Assembly: GCA_017979445.1 (NCBI GenBank)
Contig: CM030714.1
Location: forward strand, 3,162,001 to 3,226,000
Direction of reading: 5' to 3'
DNA from: Akebia trifoliata
Taxonomy: Eukaryota > Streptophyta > Magnoliopsida > Ranunculales > Lardizabalaceae
DNA length: 64,000 nt
Under the pieces are notes generated by a model. That model ran no database searches and was not told the origin of the DNA. It saw only the letters and a list, made by a program, of their open reading frames with translations. Each line of letters opens with the position of its first letter. The stretch's first letter is position 1. Of the stretch, positions 42,791-55,300 are shown piece by piece. The position numbers and the translations under genes are program-made.

Positions 42791-45700
42791 ATCATTATTC
42801 TTTTATTTTTATAAGTTGAAGATGGTATTTTGGTCATTTTTCATCAGTCTACTAATAAAAACCAAGGTCAAAGTGATATGCTATCACTTCAAGGTTTTAG
42901 GGGATGTCTCAAATATTATCAACAAGTGGAGGGGCAGGTAGAAAAATTAAGAACATGCAATTCGTTGAATTCTCTTCATTTCAACTAAGAGCGAATGGTA
43001 TCGTGAATCAGTTCATAGTTCAATATCTCACCTTGTTCACAGATCATAGTGATTCTAGTATGAAGAGAAAACTCGCAATTACAAATTACACCATTTCACA
43101 AAAAAGAGAAATATATACCCCTAAGAAAATATAACAATAATTTTACTATAATACAATAAAATTATGAAAATACCTTTGAAAAACAGAGTGTCCGATCGGT
43201 GAGAGCACTGTGTTAAATGATGAACAATACTTCTTGTTGACCAGTACCATCAAACTCCACAAACAATAATAAAGTTTTAATCATCACTCATTGTTGTAGG
43301 TAATCTTATCAAATGACATAAATTTCTGTGTTGAATTCTCTTTATTTTGATTTGTGCATTTTGGTGCCGATTTTAAACATTTGGAACACATCTAGTGCTT
43401 GGCTGAGTTGACTCGCCCAGACAGTAGCTAAGGTGAATAGAAATACAAACTTGAAAAACTGTATTTCCCGTTTTATGAACCATTTTATATTCAAGAAGAA
43501 AGGTAATTTCTCTTAAGGGTACAATATGGAAGAAGCCACACTTCAGAAATCAATGAGTGAGATTGGACATCCAGTTGACTCAACTAAAATTTTCATAGCT
43601 AAAGTCAAACTGAGTCAAGATTTTGAGTTTTGTGATAGTCGTTAGAAGCGATAATCAACTTTGAATTTAAGGGTGATTACCAAAATATGCAATGAAATCA
43701 TCTTATTCACCAAGATAGTACACATTCCAAACTATTTAGAAAGTCAGGCAAAAAGGTGGATTTAGTAAATAAATTATTTTTTTAAGTAGTTAAAAGGCAA
43801 TTACTAAAGTATTGAAATCCGTATAGTCAAGGAGAAGAAACTCATATGTTCACTCACAATTCTGATGGCCTGAACATGAAATCCAACAGTCACTACAAAG
43901 TACGTATCCCAAGAATACTTATTACCTCTAAGATTTATCTTGACTGTCGGATTTCTTATTTAGAAAAGGGGATTTTTTTTTTTTTTAATACTAAATAGTC
44001 CCTCAAACATATTTCCCCTTATTATATTAAAACATTTTTAAACTGTTCGAACCCGACATTTAGGTTTTCACGTTGAGATTGACATTCAGGCACTTAGATG
44101 AGTTAATTTCAAGTGCTTTTATTTATATTTTTTATTATAAGTTTTGTTCTTTAAAACAATGTTTTTTAGTCAAAGATCGAATTTTATTAGCTATTCTCGA
44201 CAGCCGTAAATTGTGTCAAAGTCGAGTTCTATAATAAATTTTATTGAGATCAATTATTTTTATTGTTGAGCTTGACAATTGAAATTAACAATTATTATTA
44301 TTGAACTCGAGCATTATATAATTACGGAATCGTCTATAATTGACGCCGGCAATTACACTTATTGAACTCGTCAATAATTATTCTTGACAACTATAATTGT
44401 TAATTTGGTCTTGACAACTACTATTGTTGAGCTCGACAATGTTAATTTACTAAAATTCATTAATAATTGATCTTGACAACTACAATTCTCAATCTCTACG
44501 ATATTTTTTTTCCAAACCATTGAACTTATCACTGGTTGACAAGCATTCCCCATTTATATCAGCACTAGATTATCATTTACATTATAATTAAATTGATACT
44601 TTTTTTAGAAGAAAATTTTTATATGATTTTGAAATATTTTTTTCTCATTTGTTCATTTAGAACCAGAACCAACGAGTACTCATGACTGTTGGCAGTTTCG
44701 GTTCTACTTATTTTTAAATCGGAATCGAAAAAATATAGTGGTTATAGTTCTAATTTTCTTAGGAATCAAACTAGAACCGACCCATTTGACACCCCTAATT
44801 GGATAAGACATTAATACTCACACAAAATTGTAACTGAGTGTGACCCATCATTATGTTTTATTATATAGATGTATACTCGTTTCTTAAATCCTCTCTAATT
44901 CAATGCAAGTGGTTTACTTTCCTTTCTAATCCCTTAAACACTAACATCATTTTCTTAATATTTTGAAGGTTTTTTGGATTGAAATTTACATATAAATGTT
45001 CAAAATCGAGAGTATATCTTTCTTCATTTGTTATTTACCGTAAAATATTCAGAAATAATTGCAATTACCATTCAAAAGCACATGTATGTGATGAAGATGA
45101 GAAAATGGAGTTTGAGTATTTCGAAAAGTATTATTTTGGGAGATAGGGTTGATGAACTATTTAGATATAAATTTTTTGTCATTTTACCTTTACAAAAATA
45201 AATAATTACATCATAAATATTTTGGAATGCCTACAATAAATATTAATTGTTGAACAAGGTAAATTTTAAGGGGTCTTGTTCACTTATTTTATTACTTAAA
45301 TACCCTTTAAAAAAAATTTCTTATTAAGGAAAGTATTAGAGCGAGGTACAATTCACTTTTTCTCTTTGTACTTTCAACTTTTTTCTATTTCCAAGCATAG
45401 AATAATCATACAAGTTTAAATTAAAGCCCATGCCACCAACCCCTCAAGCTTAAATTAAAGCCATTGAACCACAACGATCCAAAAGCTCAAAATTAGATTT
45501 CGAAATCTTTGGTTGCGTCTCTCTCTCTCTCTCTCTCTCCAACGACCAAGGTATGAAACATTCTTTCTTCTTAATTTCACTATGCAGTTTATAATGGGCT
45601 AAGGTTTTTAAAACTGTAAAATGTGTGATTATTTTATCTTTGGTTTGTTATGGGTTTGCTCTAAAAACTAATTTTCTTTTAGAGCTGCACTCCATGGAGT

Positions 45701-45838
45701 TTGGTAGTCATCCAATAAAAAGGCCACATATGTGACACATTCTTTCAAGCTCACTGACCCATTAATGTTAAGTTGATTAGGCTATTTTCACTAACTTAGT
45801 AAGATTTCAAATCTTATTAAGGGTTGTGCACTAAGTGA

Positions 45839-46117
45839 AAACTGAAAAATTCGATAGAAAAAATTGATGGGGCAAGGCCCACGGATTTTAGAAATTGAAT
45901 TTTGACAGTCTAGGACCGTCAAAATTCTTGATGTTTCCAGATTTAACGGCTTAGAATTGTCGAATATCTCTCATCCTTCATTAATTTGACAGTTTCGGCC
46001 CGTCGAAAATAAAATTTTGACAATGATAAATTCGACGTCAATTTGACCTTTTTGTCCATCAAATTTTATGAAATTTGATGGCCATGACAGTCAAATTTGG
46101 GTTTTTTTCACATAGTG
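45839..46117. mobile_element. CACTA-type MITE, 279 bp, with empty site in the other arm
   Basis: Starts cactaagtgaaaactg and ends ttttttcacatagtg. The target duplication gtg is at 45836-45838 and 46118-46120. The left arm at about 28870-28895 has the uninterrupted sequence (inverse: ttattaagggttgttggac), so the insertion followed the inverted duplication. Confidence 0.88.
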
Positions 46118-47529
46118 GTGGGACTTATATATATCTGAATTTGATGTGTACAATTAGAGTTGTGAGAAATCCTCCATGCCTCTCATGTCATCCATATAAT
46201 TTAATGTCCACTGGTTATTTTAGACAATTCCTCTACGATTTTGTGAAAAATATCTTAGACGCCCCTATCAAAAAAGACTTACCAATTTACACTCATCTTC
46301 TTCTAGTAATAAATTTTGTGGATTTTAGTATTTTTCTTTCTCAATAATGTTCATCTTCATCCTTTTTCAAAACCAATAGTCTTCAACCTTCTTTATTCAA
46401 TCTATCGAAACCTTCAAACCTCAAGATTATATAAGTTTTCTGGGAACTATAAAATTATGGAATTTTGGGTTGAAAAGTCTAGAGTTTCCAAATCAAAGTT
46501 AAAATTAAATCGGAAATAATGGATTGAAGATTGGGGAACAAATTACCCTAGAGGTTAAAGAGCTTGAAAATGATAGAATATAAGAGAAAATAGATGATAC
46601 TTTTAGCCAATCTTTCCAAAAAAAACAAGTATCCTTGAATTTTCAATCCAAAATTCCATCGTTTTCTAGCTCTTAAAAAATCATATATAACCTTAATCTT
46701 TGAAGATTGAAGTAGATTCAATCTTTAAGGTTGAAGATTGATTTCTAAGATGAAAAATCAAGAATGAAGATGGTTGGTTATGAGGAAGAAAAATTAATTT
46801 AAATAAATAAATTGATGACTAATGAAGAACAGTGTATATAGATTTTTTTCTATTAGTAGTGTATGTAAGATATTATTCAAATTTTGAAGGGTATATCTAA
46901 AACACCTATTAACTCAACAGCTGCAACGGTTAAATTCCATGACTAATGTGCCAGGCACACGTGACTTCACACAACTCTTACTTATGCAAAATCTTTGCTT
47001 CATTTGGAGTAAGAAATTTAAGAGAATTTAAGAAAGTATTAAATTATGTAATCCCTTTGTTGTTTTCTATTTGCTTTTATAGGCACGCATGTGATACTCC
47101 ATGGCCTGAAGGCACATGTTAAGATGCATTTAAAACACCTTAGAAATAAGCATTTGAGGGAATTTTAGGTTAGAAATAATTTTTTGGGCTAATTAGTTAA
47201 AGGATCTGGCCGAGGGACTTTTCTAAGAGTCCAAACTTTGAAGCGGGCAGCCCGCTTCAAAATGTGAAGGAACCTATTCGTTACATGACATGTGGCATTT
47301 TCAATTTATTTCACACCCCTTACATTTCCACCAAAATTTGAAATACCTCCTTGGAAATACCACACATAATCCAATGGAACTTGTTTCTTCAAAATTTTGA
47401 AGCGGGTTGCTTGCTTGCTTCAAAGGTTTTTCCTTTTTTTAAATAGTAGCTAAGTTTTGGCCTGTCTCTTTATAGTCCATCTAGTAAATTTTTCTTTTCT
47501 TAATAGTCCTTGGACCTCATTTGACTTTG

Positions 47530-48480
47530 TAATATTTTTGAGATACCCTAACTACCCTTTTTCTTATCTTCTTAATAAAGACGTATTTTATTTATTTATT
47601 TTCAATGTTTTATTAAAAAAATGAAGAATGAAGTTGAGATTCAATTTTTTTTATGATTACGTTGTAACTTTTGATTTGATATTATGCGTTTTGAGTATTT
47701 CAAGAAGATTTATTTACCTAATATCGAAATCGAAAAAAATTTGGATCACATTTACAATTGTCGAGTTCAACATTTTTATTGTCGAGTTCACCACTTAGAG
47801 TCGAGTTCACCACTTTTTATTGTTAGGTTCAACATTTAATTACTATCGAGTTCGACGATTGTTCTCCATAAAAATATTGTCAAACTTGATAGTAATTAAA
47901 TGTTGAACTAGACACCAAAAAATGGTGAAATCAACACTAAGTAGTGAGTTTGACACCAAGTAATTAAATGTTGAACTAGACAATCAAAAGTAATTAATTA
48001 AGTAAATTTGCTAAATTTTTAGCTGAATCAATTCGATGAATAATCAATTAAGTCGAGTTTTAAAATAATATTTTAAGTATTTATATTTTTTTAATAAATA
48101 TAATATAAATAGATCAAATTAATTTGATGATGATGATAACCATATCATCTCCATCATCATCATCAGTGTGAGTTAAAAATCACTGATTTTGGGAAGACAA
48201 AACAAGAATTTTTATTTAGATCTATTTTTTTTTTTTTTCATTATTATATAAAAGATGACCATAGTCAAGGAGGATGTCATTAATTTTAAAATATAGGATA
48301 TTAGGTTTATAATTTTGGTAAATATAGAACTTCGGATTATAATTTTGGTAATTTAGTTAAATTCCCATGCAAATCGGTGATATTAGGTTTATTCCCTGCA
48401 AAATGCAAGATTAGGCATACCCTACCATCAAAAGTCAACGTCCCTTTTCCAAGATGAATTAATAGAAAATATTTGATTTT
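47530..48480. other. 5' flank of gene 5, no gene seen
   Basis: Rich in tcgagttcaacatt / gttgaactaga words between 47750 and 47990, which form partial inverted repeats. A possible AT-rich promoter follows at 48040-48110 and 48230-48260. Homology with the gene 3 upstream region is limited to the last 60 bp before the ATG. Confidence 0.45.
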
Positions 48481-48559
48481 GTTCATTCAAATGGAAAATC
48501 GTTGATGGATAACACATTCATTCAAATGGAACAGGAACTATATAGGAAAGAAAGCAAAC

Positions 48560-50659
48560 ATGGACATCACACAACCGACCATATATGAGTATCTCAAGAA
48601 TCTTTGGGATGCACAGGACATCTGGGTTTTAGTTCTATGTAGTCTATCCCTGCAGATCTTACTCATCTTCTTGGCACCCCTTCGAAAGGGAAGACTCTCC
48701 AAATGGTTAAGTCCATTAATATGGGCATTGTACTTGCTGGCTAACTCGATCGCAGCGTTAGCCCTTGGAAACATCTTCAAGACCCAAGATGCATCCCTTA
48801 CAAACTTCATCAACAATGGTGGAACAAACTCTTCCATTTGCATCGACTACATTGCTAACAATGCCACTTTTACTACATGCAATAAAGATCATCAATCTCC
48901 GCTCAATCCCCCCAGTTTCAACCTTATGGCATTTTGGACTCCATTTCTCCTGTTGCACCTGGGAGGTCCTGACACTATCACTTCATTTTCTCTCGAGGAC
49001 AATGAGTTTTGGATAAGGCACTTACTTTGGCTGATTTTCGAGGTCTCAATTGCAAGTTTAATTCTTGGACAGACCATTCCCTGGGAACTATACTCAGATA
49101 TAGTCCCACAGGTACTAATATTTTTGGTTGGAATTATCAAATATGGAGAGCGGATTCGTGCTCTTTATCTTGCAAGCATGGATGCTTTCAAGAATTTAAT
49201 ACTGAAAAAGTCTGATGCAGTCCCGAATTATCCCAAGCTCATTACGTCAAAGAAGGAAGTTGATGTGCCAACCGAAAGAGAAAGAATGGAAGAAGATCCC
49301 GAGAATTCTTTAGCCAAAATCAATCCACTGAAGAACATTGAAGTGGTAGAGGTGGCTCATTGTTTCTTCAAGATGTTCAAGGGCCTAATTATTAATGCCA
49401 TATTCAACTTCCAAGAACGGAAATTGAGTCGATCCTTCTTTCTCAAATTATCTGCTGAAGATGCCTTCAAAGTCATAGATGTCGAACTAGGATTCATCTA
49501 TGATGTGCTCTATACAAAAGCGGCCGTGGTGCATTCTACCGTTGGGTATGTTCTACGAGGCATTTGCTCCTTTTCAATTTGGGCATCAATCATATTTTAC
49601 CTTGCCATTTTTAGCTCTGATTATACTTCTTTGGAAATTGGAGTTACATTTGTAGTTGGTATCAGTACCATTGTCTTGGATATCATATCATTTATAATGC
49701 TCATCCTCTCCGATTGGACTATAGTCTCCCTAATTCGGATGACTACTCTCCATAAGTGGACTACAATCCCTGTATTCATCTTGAAGAAATTTACCTTCCT
49801 TAACACACCCAGGTGGTCAGAATTAATCTCACAGTATAATTTGATTGATATTTGTCTCGTCAAGCATTGCAAGTTTTTAAATTGGATCCTAGAGAAGTCA
49901 GGCACTACAGAATTGCTAAATTATTACATGCATACACCGCGCATACCAGTCACCAAAAAAATGAAGGCCTTCATTTTCGATGAGCTGAGGAGAAAATCTG
50001 ATTTTGCAAAGGACGATCCCAAGACCATAAAGAAGTTATGCTTGCATCGAGGAAATTGGGTTCTCGAAAATGCAGATTGTCCTGTGAGCGAACTTGACTG
50101 GAGTATTGGAGAAGTAGAATTCGATGAAAGCCTTCTATTGTGGCACATTGCGACTGATCTCTGCTACAAGAAAGACACAGACAAGAGTGTCGACGATACT
50201 CAAACAGATTACATGAAGATCAGTAAGAACATAGCTGACTACATGCTATATCTCCTAGTGGTGCGACATTCAATGTTGTCGTCAATTGTGGGGTCCGGGC
50301 TAATTAGATTTCAAAACACATGTACCGATGCCAAGAAGTCACTTCAAAAAGAAAAATTGAAGACGCCAGAGAGCGCCCGTGAGATGTTACTGTCAAAGAA
50401 TGATCATGAAGACAAGATCTGGATTGATGCAGTTAAGCTAGTGAACGTGCTTAATGAAAAATTGTCAGGGGACAGGAAATGGAGGATCATTAGTGAGGTG
50501 TGGGTGGAGATGTTATCTTACGCTGCGAGTCACTGCAAAGGGTTTTCCCAGGCTACGTCGCTAAGTAGAGGAGGAGAGCTTCTACTGTTTGTAAGGTTCT
50601 TGATGGCTCACCTTGGCTTGAGTGATCAGTTTTCTGCTACAGAGCCCTCTTTAACCTAA
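48560..50659 (+). CDS. DUF4220/DUF594 family membrane protein, gene 5
   Basis: A single-exon gene of 699 codons, intact, and the inverted duplicate of gene 3. Helices lie at about residues 21-39 and 48-70. An Asn-rich loop with two Cys (CIDYIANNATFTTCNKDHQ) precedes the signature, which here reads FWTPFLLLHLGGPDTIT (125-141), a Thr replacing the Ala seen in the other four genes. The remaining blocks follow gene 3 closely, including YYMHTPRIPVTKKMK and LLLWHIATDLCYK. The DUF594 end is SLSRGGELLLFVRFLMAHLG, ending SATEPSLT, so the stop lies two codons later than in gene 3. Several short indels (residues 80-90, 175-190, 225-235, 320-330) separate it from gene 3. Membrane location is inferred and function is unknown. 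It is transcribed away from gene 3. Confidence 0.95.
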   Translation: MDITQPTIYEYLKNLWDAQDIWVLVLCSLSLQILLIFLAPLRKGRLSKWLSPLIWALYLLANSIAALALGNIFKTQDASLTNFINNGGTNSSICIDYIANNATFTTCNKDHQSPLNPPSFNLMAFWTPFLLLHLGGPDTITSFSLEDNEFWIRHLLWLIFEVSIASLILGQTIPWELYSDIVPQVLIFLVGIIKYGERIRALYLASMDAFKNLILKKSDAVPNYPKLITSKKEVDVPTERERMEEDPENSLAKINPLKNIEVVEVAHCFFKMFKGLIINAIFNFQERKLSRSFFLKLSAEDAFKVIDVELGFIYDVLYTKAAVVHSTVGYVLRGICSFSIWASIIFYLAIFSSDYTSLEIGVTFVVGISTIVLDIISFIMLILSDWTIVSLIRMTTLHKWTTIPVFILKKFTFLNTPRWSELISQYNLIDICLVKHCKFLNWILEKSGTTELLNYYMHTPRIPVTKKMKAFIFDELRRKSDFAKDDPKTIKKLCLHRGNWVLENADCPVSELDWSIGEVEFDESLLLWHIATDLCYKKDTDKSVDDTQTDYMKISKNIADYMLYLLVVRHSMLSSIVGSGLIRFQNTCTDAKKSLQKEKLKTPESAREMLLSKNDHEDKIWIDAVKLVNVLNEKLSGDRKWRIISEVWVEMLSYAASHCKGFSQATSLSRGGELLLFVRFLMAHLGLSDQFSATEPSLT

Positions 50660-50742
50660 TTGGAAAATTAGCAATAATAAGCGAGCCTGTCCGCATGGAT
50701 CATACCCTAGTTAGTCGTATACACATTTCTATTTTATCACTT

Positions 50743-50786
50743 TTCTCTCTCTCTCTCTCTCACTCTCTCTCTCTCTCTCTCTCTCT
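50743..50786. repeat. (CT)n microsatellite downstream of gene 5
   Basis: Two CT runs separated by ca; equivalent in position to the (GA)n at 22569-22601. Confidence 0.95.
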
Positions 50787-51239
50787 GTCTTTTTTGTGTG
50801 TGTGTTTGTGTTTTTTTTTGTACTTGTATTCATCATTATTATGTATGAATAAAATCAGAATGTGTTATTTATTTGAAAATTTCTTATCCCTAATTTTGTT
50901 AATTTGCTCTAATTTTAATATGCTTTTAAAGAATGTGGATTGTATACACCCAGGGAGGGAAAGCGGATCCTCTGTAGAACAACTATCCTCTAGCACCCCT
51001 CTAAGCAATGTTTGGACTGTTGAAAGAGTGTGCCACATCAGCAATAGAGTAAAATCCCACCTTTATAAAATTGGGAGTTTAGTGGCTGTTCATTTCAAAA
51101 ACAAGGATTTGGCCAAAAACCTCTTATGAAAACTTTTTTTTTTAATTAGATCTAAACCATTATCACAAGATGGCCGTGATGTTAATTTTTCATACTCTGG
51201 CTCTCTCTCATTAGTGGAGAGAGTGCTATAGAGGATTTG

Positions 51240-51415
51240 CTTCCCCAGGGTGGAGGATTGAAGTCCTCCCACACCCCAATACACACCATAAAAGTTGTAA
51301 TACGAGAAAAATTTTAGGAAGAGATATTTTAGGTGTTAATTCCTTGAATAATGGTTTACTAGCTTGTATTGAGGTGTAGGAGGAGGGTTTCAATCCTCCA
51401 TCCTGGGTGCAAACG
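51240..51415. mobile_element. Hairpin MITE, right-arm copy
   Basis: Copy of 21935-22110: gggtggaggattgaagtcct at one end and gtgtaggaggagggtttcaa with cctccatcctggg at the other. Confidence 0.7.
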
Positions 51416-51535
51416 ATCTGGATTAGCATTTAAATTAAGTAAATTGTTATGGCTACCCAAGCAAGCCACGTGGATGGCACACTATTTTTGACTCAGTGAC
51501 CCATTAATGTTTGGCGCACCCCTTGGTGGAAGGTC

Positions 51536-52134
51536 TTTTTCTCGCCTCTAATAGCATTTGAGGAATTTCAAAAGGTTCAACTAAAAATAAATAGTCTAAA
51601 TAAATTAAGAATTTAAGGAATTGAAGCAAAACGTTAGTTTTGCTCACATGTATATTGAGTTTTGATTTTTGATTCCCCAGGAAAAATGAATCTAAAGATC
51701 TTTGGGCACATAATCCTCGAGATCCATAATTTTGACTTGTCAAAGTTATGATTGTAAGGCTTAGAATAGCAGCTGGAAAATGTCTAACTCTAAAGCAATA
51801 TTTTAAAAACCAAATGAACGATGGAGTCAAATATAATATTTGTCAAATTGGTTAAACTGATATAGGACCATGGTTCAATTCGGTTGGACAGATGTGTATC
51901 TATTAAAAAATACAAAAAAATATGTATATATTTTTAATAAGTTAATTATATTGACAAGGGAATAATACTCGCAAAAATTGATGGTCATTGATTAGTTAAT
52001 TGTATTACAAAATCCAATTGAACCCAGCACCAGTTCAGTCCGATTTTCGAAACACTGATGTACAATTTTTATTGGACTAAACTGGAAGATAATTCATTAC
52101 ATTTAACTCCAAAAATCTCAAGACTTAAGTAACT
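51536..52134. other. Intergenic, no gene seen
   Basis: The inverted duplication ends here. 51800-52060 is a MITE-like unit with caatattttaaaaacc at the left and gattttcgaaacactg at the right, related to 54720-55010 and 5665-5740. Confidence 0.4.
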
Positions 52135-52310
52135 TGTTGTGCAAAAGTGAAATATAAGCACACAAAGAATACAAGGATTTACGTGATTCGGCAAGTTGCC
52201 TATGTCCACAGAAGAGAGAAAGATCAATCCACTATCAACGATAAATATTACAAGCTTTGAAATGTCTACAACTCCCAAAGAGTAAAAAACTCACGCTACT
52301 AATCAAAAAG
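52135..52310 (-). mobile_element. Partial copia LTR
   Basis: Starts (in + orientation) tgttgtgcaaaagtg like 4237 and continues to gattcggcaagttgcctatgt, the conserved LTR motif. The other half is missing. Confidence 0.55.
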
Positions 52311-55300
52311 GCCCTTTTACTTCAGAATTAGGCTCTTGATGCCAAAGTCCAACTTATGAATACTTGACACCTCAGAACATAACCGATAATCAAGGGATTG
52401 TCGGGGCAAATGCTTGGTTTTGGGTCTAGTATAAGATTTCCTGACTAGGGCAAGATAGGAATATAGCTCCCTTTCTAGTTGTTGTTAGCAAAAGTTTGTA
52501 AATTAGTTTTGTTCAGTACGACTTGGACTTTTAGCGTCAACTTGATTGAATTTATCCAAATATGAAAAGGAGATAGAGTTGATTATGACCATAGTTTTAG
52601 AACTCGTCAACTTCAAACTCGGCTGAGTCATCTCGACTCAATTGGATTCCAAGGTGACTTGGCGACACTTTCAATAGAACCAACTCACCAAGTCAACTTA
52701 ACAAATTTTCACCTTGACTTGACTTGACATATAGACATGTGTATCGAGTTTTTAAGTTCTAAAAGTATTATTCTTTTAATTCTAGGAGTGGGAAAATAAT
52801 TTTCCCTAGGGGAAGGATTGGAATCCATTTTCATAAGTGATTTTTTATTGTAAAATCTCACCATATGATCAAATCGATGCTTATTCAAAACATAATGGTG
52901 TGTTATAATACCATTGCCCTTACAGAAAAGTTCAAGCGTTTCCAAGATAATAATTTGAGACAAACCAAATACTTCCCAGGAAACAACAGAAGTAGCATTT
53001 GATTATCTTAGAAACATAATAATAAATTTTATTTCTACTTATAAAATATTTTTTTCTCTCACACCCCTGGATTTTGGACCTTGCATTGATGAGCTACGGA
53101 TCTGCAGAAGCTGGAGCACGACAACAGGACACATTTGACATAAATTAAGCCATGTCATATATATATATACATTTATATTTTCTTCTCTCTCTCTCTCTCT
53201 CTTTCTTTGTATTGCACTTGTAGCATCTACCTTTGAATAGTATAAGTTGTTTATAAATTACTGCATTTTGTTTTGTAGAATTCATTTAAGAATAGACAAA
53301 ATCATAGAAGTTCATTTATTGTTTCACAAAACAATAGCTTATATTCTAAGTGCCATAGAAACTGCTGCTAATACTATACCCTCCTATTTTGTAGTGAGAA
53401 GTATAAATCAACTCCTCAAAATGTTTTTTTTTTTTTTTGAAATTTGATAAAATGACATAGTATTTTACTAACACTCTTGACACAATTTTCTCTCTCCTGC
53501 CCATAGTTAAAAAAGAAAACTTTCTGATCTGATGACCTTATGATATTCAAAAACATGATCCAATGCAATAGAGTTGTAGAAGAAAAAATTATATGAACTT
53601 TAAAAAAAAAAAATTTAATAGTTATTTTTCACTGTTGAATTTTATTTTTAAATTTGGATGCTCAATGGCCATTCAGTTTTAATATGAATATTTTCATGAA
53701 ATCTAAAAGACTGGCTTGTTGGATTGTAAATGTGATAATTAATGTGGCCCAACAATTCTTAGGATTTGAAATCTAAAAAAATAAATATGTGGACAGCGGA
53801 CAAGAGAGAGAATCTCTCTATTGTTGATATCATTTGTGCCACATGTCAAACGTTTGTTGGATTGTGAGTAAACACGTCACAATGTGAAAAAAGCCTAAAT
53901 TTTGATGGGCTTGGACTGTCAAATTTCATAAAATTCGACTGATCAATAGGTCAAATTGGCGTCGAATTTTTCATTGTTAAAATTTGTTTTTCAACAGTCC
54001 GACATTGTCAAATTAATGAAGGATGGGAGAAATTCAACAGTTTTAAACCATCAAATCTGAGAATATCAAGAATTTCAACCATCCAAAATCGTCAAAATTC
54101 AGTTTATAAAATTCGTGGGTCTTGGTCCGTCAAATTTTTTTGTCGAATTTTCCACTTTTCACATAGTGCATTAAGGGTGTGCACCAAAACCGAGTCAAAT
54201 TATCAGCACTCTTTTTTTTTATGTGTGTATGTATGTGTGTGTGTGTGTGCGTGTGTTTGTTGTACTGTCATTCATTGATATATGTATGTATAGAATGTGT
54301 GAATGTATGTGGAAACTTCCTCCAATAGGTACATACCTAATTGTTAATCTGCTATAAAGTAAAAAAATTAAATTTATTTTCATTTAGTGTAGATTGAGAG
54401 TTGGCTCACTGGCCTATTAATGTTTGGTGCAATAAACCATCCTACTTGGTGATTTTCATCCATTCATTATAAGAACACACGAGTAAAAGCCATAAGTGAT
54501 TTTATGAGAGATTTTGTTGCCACACCAAATTTTACAAAGAGTACCCCCACATGTGTGGTAAATGGTAATTCTTTTTTAATATTTTATGAATTGGGTTGCT
54601 TTTAGTAAAAGTCGGTGTGGCAATAGAATATCTCAATTTTATAATTAAATCACTTACGTTATTTATTCATAACTTAAGTGTGTGATAATTCTACAATTTT
54701 TTTGACATTAGGAGTTCAAAGCAGTATTATAAAATAAAATAGGACCGAATCAGTAGTCCAACCATGTTCAACATGATTTTGTAATGAAATCGATTTAACT
54801 AATGCATCATTGTTCTTCGTACATAGGTATTTTTCTTTTATGAATATAGGTAAAAGTATTTTAGGAAGAATGTATACCAATCTTTAAGTTTTTTTTTAAT
54901 AAATATATAACTGTCCAACTGATCAAATTGAATTAGAGTACGTTATGGTCCGATCAATTTGACAAATATTCAATCTGACCATCAGTTTGATCTTTAAAAC
55001 ATTGCAACAATCTAAAACGAATCAAAAAGAACATCAATTTTTAAGGAGGTGAAAAAGAGGCCAATGTACCATTTTCCATTTTTTTTTTTCTACATTTAAT
55101 TCACCTCTCCTTTTTAGTGATATTTTGGGAAAGAATTTCTTAACAAGGTACTATATCAAATTATTGCAATATCCTGTTTTATCGAAGAAGGATTGCCATA
55201 AAAATTAATTTTGTTGGTTTTCTTTTTTCAATTTGATTTGCCCTCAAAGGAATTTGTGTGTCAATAGAATTTTCCTTTTATTTGTTAGATTTAAGATTTT

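Larger units (their letters stand above)
41140..51535 (-). repeat. Right arm of the large inverted duplication
   Basis: Reverse-complement partner of 21830-35590; anchors are listed there. Private features of this arm are the CACTA-type MITEs at 41576-41832 and 45839-46117, about 550 bp at 46316-46860, and the hairpin at about 42660-42790. Confidence 0.92.

Noticed and set aside
48537..48546. actatatagg as the TATA box of gene 5 (mirrored before gene 3)
   Set aside because: It is only about 15 bp from the start codon, too close to act as a TATA box for that ATG.
48538..50148. Minus-strand frames opposite gene 5 (and plus-strand ones opposite genes 2-4)
   Set aside because: Antisense shadows of the DUF4220 genes.
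50695..51129. A 144-codon frame downstream of gene 5
   Set aside because: The first part encodes the (CT)n repeat as Leu/Ser; the rest lies in a MITE.
21830..51535. Inverted arms as an assembly artefact
   Set aside because: The arms differ by many substitutions and by separate transposon insertions with target duplications, which an artefact would not produce.
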